Source of the DNA: VSJD01 sp041653875
Lineage (GTDB): Bacteria; Verrucomicrobiota; Kiritimatiellia; JAAZAB01
DNA length: 64,000 bases
NCBI GenBank assembly: GCA_041653875.1
Contig: JBAZEM010000001.1
Location: 124,001 to 188,000, forward strand
Reading direction: 5' to 3'
How positions within the stretch are numbered: position 1 is the stretch's first letter; every line of letters begins with the position of its first letter. Shown one piece after another: positions 54,701 to 61,652 of the stretch. The translations under genes and the position numbers were made by a program. A model generated the notes under the pieces. It did no database searches. It saw only the letters and a list, made by a program, of their open reading frames with translations, and was not told where the DNA came from.

Positions 54701-54949
54701 ATGGTGATCCATTTCGACCCGTGGTGGAATCCGGCCGTCGAGGCGCAGGCCACCGACCGGGCCCACCGTATTGGCCAGCACCGCACCGTTTACAGCCTCA
54801 AGCTGATCACGAAGGATACCGTCGAGGAAAAAGTCCTGGCCATGCAGCGCCGCAAGCAAAGCGTGATCGACGCGACCCTGGCCGACGACGAGCAGGTCAT
54901 GCAAAAACTGACCTGGGAGGATGTGAAGGATCTGCTGAGCTTGAATTGA
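51746..54949 (+). CDS. SNF2-family helicase with N-terminal SWIM zinc finger
   Basis: 1067 residues. The SWIM-like zinc ligands are in QCRCYNCRERSLTCVHMI (about 71-88). A long middle region (about 100-590) is unique to the family. The SNF2 ATPase has DDMGLGKTLQALAWL (Walker A, about 627), DEAQHIKN (about 719), VLTGTPIENSVADLWSIMDFL, then the helicase C domain with VFSQFTAMLAIL, LISLKAGGTGLNLTGAD, DPWWNPAVEAQATDRAHRIGQ. A DNA translocase that remodels nucleoprotein. It starts 27 bp after the AbiEi stop, which may be chance. Confidence 0.92.
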   Translation: MTIPFTRKMLMDWGGAEVFQAGLAMFEKGLVQAVTYEHPVVKGTVTAGAGTLACQFTLRSKGGAENQCRCYNCRERSLTCVHMIAVGLELLRRQSDPDRAVKIKAEQRRAARLAQVDEAAYLKRAPEGAPGAVAAALCLTLGRDWMAGYRAGRIPLHCAIERDGRRAAPESVPRNLPLTFPARDEALLFVLEDISEGPLKGRLEIGPRDFTNLLQIHAGKILGIEGDPNPVTVNTVPLVSILKLDMDEHSGELTLAVHNELPVSEAGAAPFYIVAGKTGWVFGAGQFWPLEKLLPLPFQPLYAQPVTIPRPAVPRFMNTELPLLAKHMPVATDLSPDLFSLEPAEPRFRLELRGSPASLAATLSAEYGAVAVVAGKPDPVDPLAVADPEDVLRYLTRNPEREQQALRRIKDFGFDGERGDALTPVVGEREVLNVLGGGIHALRRLGWKVEFNGSVKPFMDSLESAMPVVHVQDDADAGWFDVGFAFEDGQGQSLSESEIQRALLKGDSFIRKGGRTILLDSGAIESARDIFADCAGGEGARAGTFRLDGVYAAYIKSSLDALEGIDVEARPEWLEKIRGQESGKLVLEPAALPPDLEQIMRPYQKEGVAWLRFLEQNKFGGILADDMGLGKTLQALAWLGLARRHASAEGKPALIVCPSSLVDNWAEESARFTPRLRVLVMSGGERHAKWSDLGQADIVVTSYALLRRDIELLAALDFAAIVLDEAQHIKNRSTQNAQATKRLKAVHRLVLTGTPIENSVADLWSIMDFLMPGYLGPYERFRAGYEAPIAQGDAAGEAAQLKLRRKLRPFMLRRLKQDVAKDLPPKIEKLATCVMTRDQQLVYKNLLQASQRKISDLVARNGFQRSRMEILVTLLRLRQTCCHLELLKLKDLDSQYPSGKLDLFCELLDEAIDGGHRVLVFSQFTAMLAILKRELEKLGLTYSYLDGATQNRLAVVKEFNTNRSIPVFLISLKAGGTGLNLTGADMVIHFDPWWNPAVEAQATDRAHRIGQHRTVYSLKLITKDTVEEKVLAMQRRKQSVIDATLADDEQVMQKLTWEDVKDLLSLN

Positions 54950-54993
54950 AGGCATTCCTCGGTTCGTGCCCATCCGCATGCGTTGATATATTG

Positions 54994-55247
54994 CCCAAAT
55001 CCTCGCCTAAGCACCCTTGTGAATGGCGAGATAGTTGATGCGGACCCTTGTGGCAACGGCCCAGCCGGCCGTCGTCGCGCCGAAGCGGCGCTATGCCGTG
55101 CCGCGAAGGCGGAGGCTGGGCCCTACCTAAAGACATCCATGGACTGTATAGGGCTTCAGGTAGGGCTCGGCGTCCCTGCCGAGCCGTGGAATTAGGGCAT
55201 CGCCTGATAACCGCAGAAGAGCGTTTTGTCTTAGGCGAGGATTTGGG
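54994..55247. mobile_element. MITE-like element, 18-bp perfect inverted ends (copy 3)
   Basis: CCCAAATCCTCGCCTAAG (54994-55011) and its exact reverse complement (55230-55247) enclose about 218 bp with GC-rich hairpins and a CTACCT...AGGTAGG pair. The interior differs from the copies at 25798 and 45901. No open frame inside looks real. It fills the gap between the SNF2 gene and the toxin module. Confidence 0.7.
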
Positions 55248-55296
55248 TATTGGCTTCCGACTTGACTTCGCACCGCCAATTTAAGAAAATTTAACT

Positions 55297-55605
55297 ATGA
55301 CAACAGTAACCGTTACATAAGTTGCCAAAGACTTTGCCGGGACTCTTCGCCGCGTCACGGTCGGGCATGAATCCGTTGTTCTTAAGCGTGGACGCCGTAC
55401 CGTGGCCGTTATGTTGTCGCCGACTGTGTTGGACACGCTGGAAGACCTTGAAGACGTTCGCCAAGCGGATAAGGCAATGGCTGCGTATGAACACGATCCG
55501 TCCGGCGCGATCACGCTGGACGACTTGAAAGCCAATATCCGGGACGCTGTGGAATGCCATTTCGATGCGGCGGAGATGCCGCGCATGGTGCGCCTCGCAC
55601 GTTAA
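55297..55605 (+). pseudogene. Phd/YefM-type antitoxin with stop at codon 8
   Basis: ATG 55297 opens MTTVTVT and then meets TAA at 55318-55320. The same frame goes on VAKDFAGTLRRVTVGHESVVLKRGRRTVAVMLSP and LDDLKANI, a normal Phd-type antitoxin of about 102 residues. A single base change (for example GAA to TAA) explains it. A shortened product from GTG 55402 would lack the DNA-binding region. The toxin gene 22 bp downstream is intact. Confidence 0.7.
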
Positions 55606-55627
55606 ATAGTTGGGGAGATAACGTGAA

Positions 55628-56086
55628 ATGAAGAAGTTGCGGATATATGCGGATACGTCGGTCTTCGGCGGGTGTTTCGACGAGGAATTTCAGGTCGAGA
55701 GCCGGAAACTGTTCGACGCAGTCAGAGGCGGCGCTTTCGTTTTAGTCGTGTCCGACGCTGTCTTGGCTGAATTGCAGGGCGCACCCAAGAAGGTTAGGGA
55801 TATCGTGCGGGGACTCGATCCGGCAACCGTTGAATTTGTCGCCATTACAACGGAGGTGGAGAATCTACGCGATGCATATTTGAATGCTGGCGTTGTAGGG
55901 CCAGACTCGCGTGAAGACGCCGAACATATCGCCATCGCCGTAGTGTCGGACGTGGATCTTGTGGCAAGCTGGAATTTCAAGCACATTGTGCATTACGACA
56001 AGATTGCGGGGTATAATGCGGTGAATCTGCTGAACGGCTATCGGCCAGTGCAAATATTCTCGCCGAAGGAGATTGTGGAGCCATGA
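55628..56086 (+). CDS. PIN-domain toxin
   Basis: 152 residues from ATG 55628. YADTSVFGG (first Asp), VLAELQG (Glu), SREDAEHIA (Asp), and ASWNFKHIVH near the fourth site give the PIN nuclease set. It overlaps the next small gene by 4 bp (ATGA). With the antitoxin damaged, either the toxin is inactive or silent, or the truncated antitoxin or the third gene still restrains it. Confidence 0.8.
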   Translation: MKKLRIYADTSVFGGCFDEEFQVESRKLFDAVRGGAFVLVVSDAVLAELQGAPKKVRDIVRGLDPATVEFVAITTEVENLRDAYLNAGVVGPDSREDAEHIAIAVVSDVDLVASWNFKHIVHYDKIAGYNAVNLLNGYRPVQIFSPKEIVEP

Positions 56087-56319
56087 GAACGGAAAAGACA
56101 TTCGATTGCGTGCAGATGAAATGGGACATCCAGCGGAAACTGCGGGAAGAAGAAAAAGGGCTTTCTCTGGATGAACGACATGCCCTGATGCAACGGAAAA
56201 TATTGTCGGACACAATCCTCGGCCCTTGGTTGCAGAGGATTACGCAAAGGCAATCGACGCAAACAGCGGACGTCCGTGTGGCGGAAGCCGGGGGCGTTTA
56301 CGGGTCGCAAACGAAGTAA
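56083..56319 (+). CDS. Small protein linked to the PIN toxin (78 aa)
   Basis: 78 residues, charged and helical: EKTFDCVQMKWDIQRKLREE, then EKGLSLDERHALMQRKIL, then an undefined tail ending YGSQTK. Translationally coupled to the PIN gene. I have seen similar small proteins after PIN genes but know no function. It may be a third member of the module, an additional antitoxin or a folding partner. The last ~25 residues may be non-native. Confidence 0.6.
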   Translation: MRTEKTFDCVQMKWDIQRKLREEEKGLSLDERHALMQRKILSDTILGPWLQRITQRQSTQTADVRVAEAGGVYGSQTK

Positions 56320-56400
56320 TGGGGCTTGCTCGCTGTTCCCTGCGGTATGGGTCGTCCTGAGTTTGGCGCGAAGTTGAGGATGGAACGCGACACGTCCGCA

Positions 56401-56590
56401 ATGAAATTGACCAAGGGGCATGCGTTGCTTGGGTTGCGCCGTCACCCGCCAGACCGGCTCGCATATCCGTGTGACTACGTAGCAAAACGGCCAGCATCAT
56501 GAAACAATGCCAAATCATTCGCCGCTCAAGGTGGGCACACTGAGCGGCATTTTAAAAAGCGTTGCAGGGCATCACCAGATAAACGTTAAC
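56401..56590 (+). pseudogene. hicA toxin remnant
   Basis: MKLTKG at ATG 56401 looks like a HicA start. Then, in another frame, GCAVTRQTGSHIRVTT, a TAG stop, QNGQHHETMPNHSPLKVGTL and SGILKSVAGHHQI match the later half of a HicA (RQTGSH, HHxTxPNHxPLKVGTLxxIL). A small deletion and at least one stop codon break it. HicA is a small mRNA interferase with a dsRBD-like fold. No HicB antitoxin is adjacent. The rest of the gap to 56608 has nothing recognisable. Confidence 0.65.
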
Positions 56591-56603
56591 GTTCAATCAT
56601 GGT

Positions 56604-56790
56604 TCACTCTTCGTCCGTCATTCCGAGCGGAGTCGAGGAATCTAATGTCCCGCGAGGCATGTTGCTTTTACATGATGACCAACAAGGAACATACGACGCT
56701 GTAATGCTCGGACTCGTGGCGGCGCCCTCGCCGGGGTGGAAGAGGACGGAGATCCCTCGACAAGCTCGGGATGACGACAGGGGCGGTAGG
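56604..56790. repeat. Intergenic TCATTCCGAGCGG-type repeat block
   Basis: TCCGTCATTCCGAGCGGAGTCGAGGAATC at the start and GATCCCTCGACAAGCTCGGGATGACGAC at the end form facing arms. A relative is at about 35557-35647. A common repeat of no known function. It lies between the hicA remnant and the next HTH gene. Confidence 0.6.
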
Positions 56791-56875
56791 ATATCGCCGA
56801 GGATAGCACTCAATGCGGAATCCCACGCTAAACCCGGAAGAACCCATTCGGGAAACAAGAAAACAAAGGTGTGCA

Positions 56876-57190
56876 ATGGCCCTGACGCGAGATTATAAAA
56901 CGACCGTATTGGCGAGAATCAAACGCGATCCAAAATTTGCGCGGGCGCTGTACGCGGAAGCAATGAACGCGATCCTTGAGGGCGAGACGGAGGAAGGGCT
57001 TTCCATGTTGCGCGACCTTATCCACGCGCAAATCACGTTCAAGGAGTTGGCGCGCCAAACCGGGTTTGGCGAAAAAGCCTTGCACCGCACCCTGTCGCGC
57101 CGGGGCAATCCGACGGCCCGGACTTTGGCGAAGATCGTTGGCGCAATCCGCGAAGACCTGGGCTTCATCCCGCGCGTGCGAGTGGCGTGA
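56876..57190 (+). CDS. Antitoxin-type HTH regulator (COG3636-like)
   Basis: 104 residues from ATG 56876; the upstream reading from 56813 falls in repeat sequence. MALTRDYKTTVLARIKRDPKFARALYAEAMNAILEG and ISL-like ARQTGFGEKALHRTLSRRGNPTARTLAKIVGAI (a helix-turn-helix) match the addiction-module antidote group that normally accompanies a RelE/HigB toxin. No such toxin is next to it, so it is an orphan here. The following gene starts 52 bp on and may be functionally linked. Confidence 0.8.
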   Translation: MALTRDYKTTVLARIKRDPKFARALYAEAMNAILEGETEEGLSMLRDLIHAQITFKELARQTGFGEKALHRTLSRRGNPTARTLAKIVGAIREDLGFIPRVRVA

Positions 57191-57241
57191 CCATTGTTCG
57201 ATCCGTTGGCAATAAGAATATCACGAATGGATTGACACACG

Positions 57242-58816
57242 ATGAAGATCGCCGAACTGAAAAAACTGCTCAAAGCGGGTGAATGGAACGATGTCGAGTT
57301 CAAGGAAGCTCGCGCGGATGTTCCGAAGTCAGCCTTCGAGGCCGTTTCCGCTTTTGCCAACACCCACGGTGGACGCCTGGTGCTCGGCGTTGCCCAGCAT
57401 GGCGAAGCCTGCGAAATCGCTGGTGTTGAAAAACCGGACAAGGTCCAGAACGATTTCCTTTCGGTCCTGCATGCCGACGCCAAGATCAACCATGATGTGC
57501 GGGTGACCGAACAGCGGTTGGGCATTGGCGGCAAGACGGTTTTGATCTTTCACGTTGTCGAAAACCCGCGCACGCGCAAGCCGGTCTATTTGGATGGCGA
57601 CATACGGCGCACTTTTTTGCGCAAGGGCGGCGGCAACTATAAGGCGCAGATGCAGGACATTGAGCGGATGCTGCGAGATGCCACCGCCGACCGCTGGGAC
57701 AGTCAGCCCTTTGAACGGGTTTTGCTCAAAGAGGCGTTTCATCCCGGCAGCTTGCGTTGGTATCGCGACCGCTTTCATCAAGTCAATACCGGTTTTGACC
57801 CCAAACAGTCGAACCGGGACTTCCTCTATCACTGGGGCTTCCTGCTGAGGCAGGGAAAGCAGTTTGTTCCCACCCGGGCGGCCATTATGCTTTTCGGATC
57901 GTCTCTGGCCGTTCACCAGATCATTCCCCGTCCGACGCTGGATGTCCAGTTTCTCGGTTATGGCACGGACGATGCCATGCCGGAAACCCGCTGGATCGAT
58001 CGGATCGTCTGCGAGGAAAACATTATCCAGACGTGGGAACAACTGGTTACCAAATACAAGTTTTTCATGCCAAAGCCGTTCCGGGACATCGATCCGGTGA
58101 CTCTTGGCCGACGCGATGATCCGCCCGGATTGCGGGTTTTTCGCGAGGCGGCGGTCAACCTGCTGATTCATCAGGATTATGGAGACCATTCCCGCAAGGC
58201 TGTGATCAAATTCTTCCGTGACGGCATCCAATTCTGGAATCCCGGCGATGTGTTCGGCGACGACTCCCGTCTCTGGGAGCCCGGCGAGAAGGAAGTGCGC
58301 AACCCGTCCATTGCCATGGCCATGCGGCGCATCGCCATGTGCGAGCAGGCCGGCACGGGCATGCGCATGATGCGCGAAGCGTGGCGGAAACTCGGTCATC
58401 CAACGCCTACCTACAAGAACGACCGGGCGGGGAAAGCCTTCGAGTTCTTTATCCCGGAATTGGACAAAGAAGTGGACATGGCATCCGATCTGGTGAAGGC
58501 CATGTTCGGAGCAAAATTACCACCCCAGTCGGGGGCCCAGTCGGGGGCCCAGTCGGGGGCCCAGTCGGGGGCCCAGTCAATAGCGGTTCTCAATGCGCTT
58601 CTCGCTTTTCCGCTTTCAACGAATGAAATAGTGAAAGCCTTGAAAATCAAAAGCAAGACCGGTGCTCTTAAGAGAACCGTCAGTGAATTGTTCGGGCAAG
58701 GGCTGATAAAATACACTATCCCGGACAGGCCCGTCAGCCGTCTTCAGAAATACCGCCTCACCGCAAAGGGGCAAACTTGGCTGACTGCGCATCGGAAGGA
58801 GATCAAGGATACATGA
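57242..58816 (+). CDS. AlbA_2/Schlafen-like ATP-binding protein with GAQS tandem repeat
   Basis: 524 residues. AlbA_2 domain (about 1-140): NDVEFKEARADVPKSAFEAVSAFANTHGGRLVLGV. A GHKL-like ATPase region (about 250-400): FREAAVNLLIHQDYGDHSRKAVIKFF, GDVFGDDSRLW, EQAGTGMRMM. Linker with the GAQS repeat (about 428-446), then a winged helix (ALKIKSKTGALKRTVSEL). This architecture (RecG-like ATP-binding/AlbA_2) is found in regulators and in defence islands; its activity is unknown. Confidence 0.82.
   Translation: MKIAELKKLLKAGEWNDVEFKEARADVPKSAFEAVSAFANTHGGRLVLGVAQHGEACEIAGVEKPDKVQNDFLSVLHADAKINHDVRVTEQRLGIGGKTVLIFHVVENPRTRKPVYLDGDIRRTFLRKGGGNYKAQMQDIERMLRDATADRWDSQPFERVLLKEAFHPGSLRWYRDRFHQVNTGFDPKQSNRDFLYHWGFLLRQGKQFVPTRAAIMLFGSSLAVHQIIPRPTLDVQFLGYGTDDAMPETRWIDRIVCEENIIQTWEQLVTKYKFFMPKPFRDIDPVTLGRRDDPPGLRVFREAAVNLLIHQDYGDHSRKAVIKFFRDGIQFWNPGDVFGDDSRLWEPGEKEVRNPSIAMAMRRIAMCEQAGTGMRMMREAWRKLGHPTPTYKNDRAGKAFEFFIPELDKEVDMASDLVKAMFGAKLPPQSGAQSGAQSGAQSGAQSIAVLNALLAFPLSTNEIVKALKIKSKTGALKRTVSELFGQGLIKYTIPDRPVSRLQKYRLTAKGQTWLTAHRKEIKDT
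58524..58578 (+). repeat. 12-bp tandem repeat, four and a half units, in frame
   Basis: CCCAGTCGGGGG repeated at 58524, 58536, 58548 and 58560, plus CCCAGTC at 58572. Encodes repeated GAQS in the protein at 57242-58816. Units are identical, so recent copy-number change is likely, and because the unit is 12 bp it alters only linker length. Confidence 0.9.
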
Positions 58817-58905
58817 CCGCCGTAGGTCGTGCTGAAAGGGTGGGGCTCGGCCTCCGGCCGGGCCGCGAAGGCGGAAGGCTGGCACCTTATCTTGATGCCA
58901 AGGAC

Positions 58906-58986
58906 TTTTCCGCCAGAGGCGGATCCGCCTCCGGCGGAATACCGGCTATCCTGTACCGAAGATAGCCGACGTAAAGTCGGCTCTAC
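58906..58986 (+). repeat. 92-bp dispersed hairpin repeat (copy 4, 5' truncated)
   Basis: Starts within the repeat at about CTTTTCCGCC and continues to CGGCTCTAC. Preceded by GGCCGCGAAGGCGG hairpin sequence. Lies in the 273-bp gap before rsmB. Confidence 0.75.
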
Positions 58987-59089
58987 ATGAAACAGTCGCC
59001 GCCTTTGGCGGCCTGACTTGATTTATTCATAACGAAGAACGAAGAACCAGGAACAAAGAACCAGGAACAAAGAACGTTTTATCCCATCC

Positions 59090-60412
59090 ATGTCAAAAAA
59101 CATTTCCAATCGAACCACCCGCTCCCAGGCGGCGGCGATCGTTGAGCGCTGGCTCGCTACCGGGGACTTTCCCAACGAGATGCTGGAGGACGTTCGCGAA
59201 CACCGCGCGTTTCTCATGGAGCTGGTCTATGGCATCGTGCGCTGGAAGCGGCTCTTGGATTGGGTTATCGCCCGTTATGTGCGGCGCTCTCCGGTTCCCG
59301 CCCAACAAGCATTCCTGCTGGTTGGCTTGTACCAGCTCCTGAAAATGACCGAAGTGGCCCCGTATGCCGCGGTCCATGAAACGGTGGAAGCCGCGAAAGC
59401 GGCCCTCGGCGAGCGCCAGGCCGATTTTACGAATGCGATCCTGCGCCGGACCTTGCGCGAAAAGGACTCCCTGCCGGCGGAATTGGCGCGCCAGCCGCTG
59501 GGTATCCGGCAGTCCCATCCGGATGAACTGCTGGAGCGCTGGACGCGTCATTTCGGGCCTGGCCCGACCGAGGCCCTGTGCGCCTGGAATAATCGGCGCG
59601 CCGATGTGATTGTCCGCGTCAACCTGTTGAAAACCACGCCGGATGATTTTCTCAAAGCGCTGGCGGCGGCCGGGGTGGGGGACAAGGTTTGTCCGTTTAA
59701 CGCGGGCAAAGCTACAACCGAAGCAAACATCGAACATCGAACGAAAGATTTTTTCCCCGCGTGTTTTACTCTGGCGCATGGCGCGCGGGTTGCCGACCTG
59801 CCGGGCTATGCCGAGGGTCATTTCATGGTCATCGATCCGGCCGCGATTCAGGCCGTGGAATTGCTCGATCCCCAGCCGGGGAACCATGTCCTGGATGCCT
59901 GCGCCGCGCCGGGGGGCAAAACCGCGCTCATCGCCGAGCGGATGCGGCTCAAGGGTCAACTTGTGGCCATGGATCTGCGCGAGGACCGCTTGCCGCGTCT
60001 GCGCGCCAATTTGGAACGCCTGGGCTGCGCCGCTTTTGCGAAGGTCGTGCAAGGCGATGCCCGGCGCTTGCGGCCGGAGTCGTTCGGGCGTTTCGACCGC
60101 ATTCTATTGGATGTGCCCTGCAGTAACACCGGGGTTATCCGGCGCAAGCCGGATGTCCGCTGGCGGTTTTCGAAAACCGGGTTGACGCGCATAGGCGCCG
60201 CCCAGCGGGAATTGCTGGAACGCGCGGCCGGTTTGGTGAAGCGCGGCGGTTGCATCGTTTACAGCACGTGCAGTCTGGAACCGGAGGAAAACGAATTGCC
60301 GATCGCCGCCTGGCTGAAGTCGCATCCCGAATTTCGCCTGCGGAGTTTCCGCCAGTCGTTCCCGCCGACTTCCGGGCGGGATGGCGCCTATGCCGCGTTG
60401 CTTCAGGCGTAA
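59090..60412 (+). CDS. rsmB: 16S rRNA m5C967 methyltransferase RsmB
   Basis: 440 residues. N-terminal NusB-like domain (about 1-140) and a SAM-dependent methyltransferase: DACAAPGGKTALIAERM (about 264), LDVPCSNTGVIRRKPDVRWRF with the first catalytic Cys, and VYSTCSLEPEENE with the second. Residues about 206-218 (ATTEANIEHRTKD) look like an inserted repeat sequence, since such CATCGAACATCGAAC strings are repetitive. Overlaps the convergent UroD gene by 10 bp. Fmt/def genes, often neighbours, are absent. Confidence 0.92.
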   Translation: MSKNISNRTTRSQAAAIVERWLATGDFPNEMLEDVREHRAFLMELVYGIVRWKRLLDWVIARYVRRSPVPAQQAFLLVGLYQLLKMTEVAPYAAVHETVEAAKAALGERQADFTNAILRRTLREKDSLPAELARQPLGIRQSHPDELLERWTRHFGPGPTEALCAWNNRRADVIVRVNLLKTTPDDFLKALAAAGVGDKVCPFNAGKATTEANIEHRTKDFFPACFTLAHGARVADLPGYAEGHFMVIDPAAIQAVELLDPQPGNHVLDACAAPGGKTALIAERMRLKGQLVAMDLREDRLPRLRANLERLGCAAFAKVVQGDARRLRPESFGRFDRILLDVPCSNTGVIRRKPDVRWRFSKTGLTRIGAAQRELLERAAGLVKRGGCIVYSTCSLEPEENELPIAAWLKSHPEFRLRSFRQSFPPTSGRDGAYAALLQA

Positions 60413-61455
60413 TACGGGGCGTATTTTTCCATCGCGTCCATCAGGGCCTTGACGTTGTTCAGGGGCACGCCCGGATATAACCCATAGATCATTGTCAGTC
60501 CGCCTTGTTTGCGCCCCAGCTTCTGCACTTCTTCGCGAATCAGATTGTCAATTTGCCGGGGGGTGCCATGCGGGGTGATTTTCTGCCGGTCAATGTCCAG
60601 ATCAATGCAAATACGTCCGGCAAACCGGTCCGCGATCCAATCAATGCCGTTCACCAGGTCCTGGAGATTGACGACCTCGACGCCGCCTTCGATCAGGTCA
60701 TCGGCGAGCGTGCGGATGTCGCCATCCGAATGCATGTGCACGATGCAACCCCGGTCCCGGGCCGGTTTCATGATGCGCTGATAGACCGGCTTGATGTAGG
60801 CGCGGAAACAATCGGGTGACAGCATGGGCCCGTTCTGCATGCCCAGGTCTTCCGGGTAGCTCATGATGTCAGGCTTCAGGTCCAACCATTGGGTGACATA
60901 CGCGTAGTTGAAGTCCGCAATCATTGCAATGAGCTTGGTCAGGTTCGGCTCCTGGTCGAGCATGTCGAAAAGCAGGGCCTCATATCCCCGCAGATCCTGA
61001 AGGCGCAGAAAGGTATGGCCATGCGGCAGACCGCCACACACCAGTTCGCCCTGTTCCTTTTGGCGGTCGACGGTTGCCCGAATACTTTGCCAATTGACAG
61101 GATAGGTCCCATCGGTATCGTTCGGGTTGGGGGCGGTGAAACGAGCGAAGGCGGCCCAGTCCGCCAAGGGATGCGTGTGAACGGAACCTACGATGCCGTC
61201 GTCGGTCGTTTGCCATACGCAGCCCCAGAAATCCGTATAAGGTTCATTCCTGCGGGCGTTGAGGGCGTATCCAGGCTTTACCTCGCCGGGCGGGCGATGA
61301 TAGGCGGGGAAGAGTAACGGGTGTGCCGCCATCAGGTCTTGAAGCGCAGTCTGGTCATAATGATGCCAGCATGCCTGGTTAATATGGAAGGTCATGGGGA
61401 TGCGTTCGGGCGTTTCGAACCGAATGGCGCGCAATACGTTTTCGCGATGATTCAT
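60403..61455 (-). CDS. Uroporphyrinogen decarboxylase-family protein (UroD/MtaA-like)
   Basis: 350 residues from 61455. MNHRENVLRAIRFETPERIPM is the usual opening of UroD-family methyltransferase-like proteins; GGLPHGHTFLRLQDLRGYEALLFDM, VHMHSDGDIRTLADDLIEGG and VVNLQDLVNGIDWI are further blocks, with a His-rich segment HINQACWHHYDQ. Not HemE, as key Arg positions are absent. No obvious partner. Distinct from the family member at 22321. Confidence 0.82.
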   Translation of the reverse strand: MNHRENVLRAIRFETPERIPMTFHINQACWHHYDQTALQDLMAAHPLLFPAYHRPPGEVKPGYALNARRNEPYTDFWGCVWQTTDDGIVGSVHTHPLADWAAFARFTAPNPNDTDGTYPVNWQSIRATVDRQKEQGELVCGGLPHGHTFLRLQDLRGYEALLFDMLDQEPNLTKLIAMIADFNYAYVTQWLDLKPDIMSYPEDLGMQNGPMLSPDCFRAYIKPVYQRIMKPARDRGCIVHMHSDGDIRTLADDLIEGGVEVVNLQDLVNGIDWIADRFAGRICIDLDIDRQKITPHGTPRQIDNLIREEVQKLGRKQGGLTMIYGLYPGVPLNNVKALMDAMEKYAPYYA

Positions 61456-61652
61456 CCGTGCTCCTTGTTGTTGAGATGCGAACGAACCGATTTATATCAG
61501 ATTGGCGTCGCCCTTATAAGAAAAATATCGCATTTCATGCTTGGTTTTTACACGCCGGGCGCGCACCATACAAGACTGAAGTTTGTATGCGGATTTTGGA
61601 GTGATTGGGAAAAGCCGAATCGCTCAATCGTTAATTCACTCAATTTCTTCCC

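Noticed and set aside
51746..54949. Type I or III restriction helicase subunit
   Set aside because: The DDMGLGKT, DEAQ and RAHRIGQ motifs are SNF2-specific and there is no methylase or specificity gene beside it.
55322..55528. 68-codon frame over the damaged antitoxin in another reading frame
   Set aside because: It has no antitoxin-like pattern, whereas the frame from 55297 reads as a Phd antitoxin on both sides of the stop.
60403..61455. hemE (haem biosynthesis)
   Set aside because: The conserved N-terminal Arg-containing motif of true uroporphyrinogen decarboxylase is missing, and no other haem genes are near.
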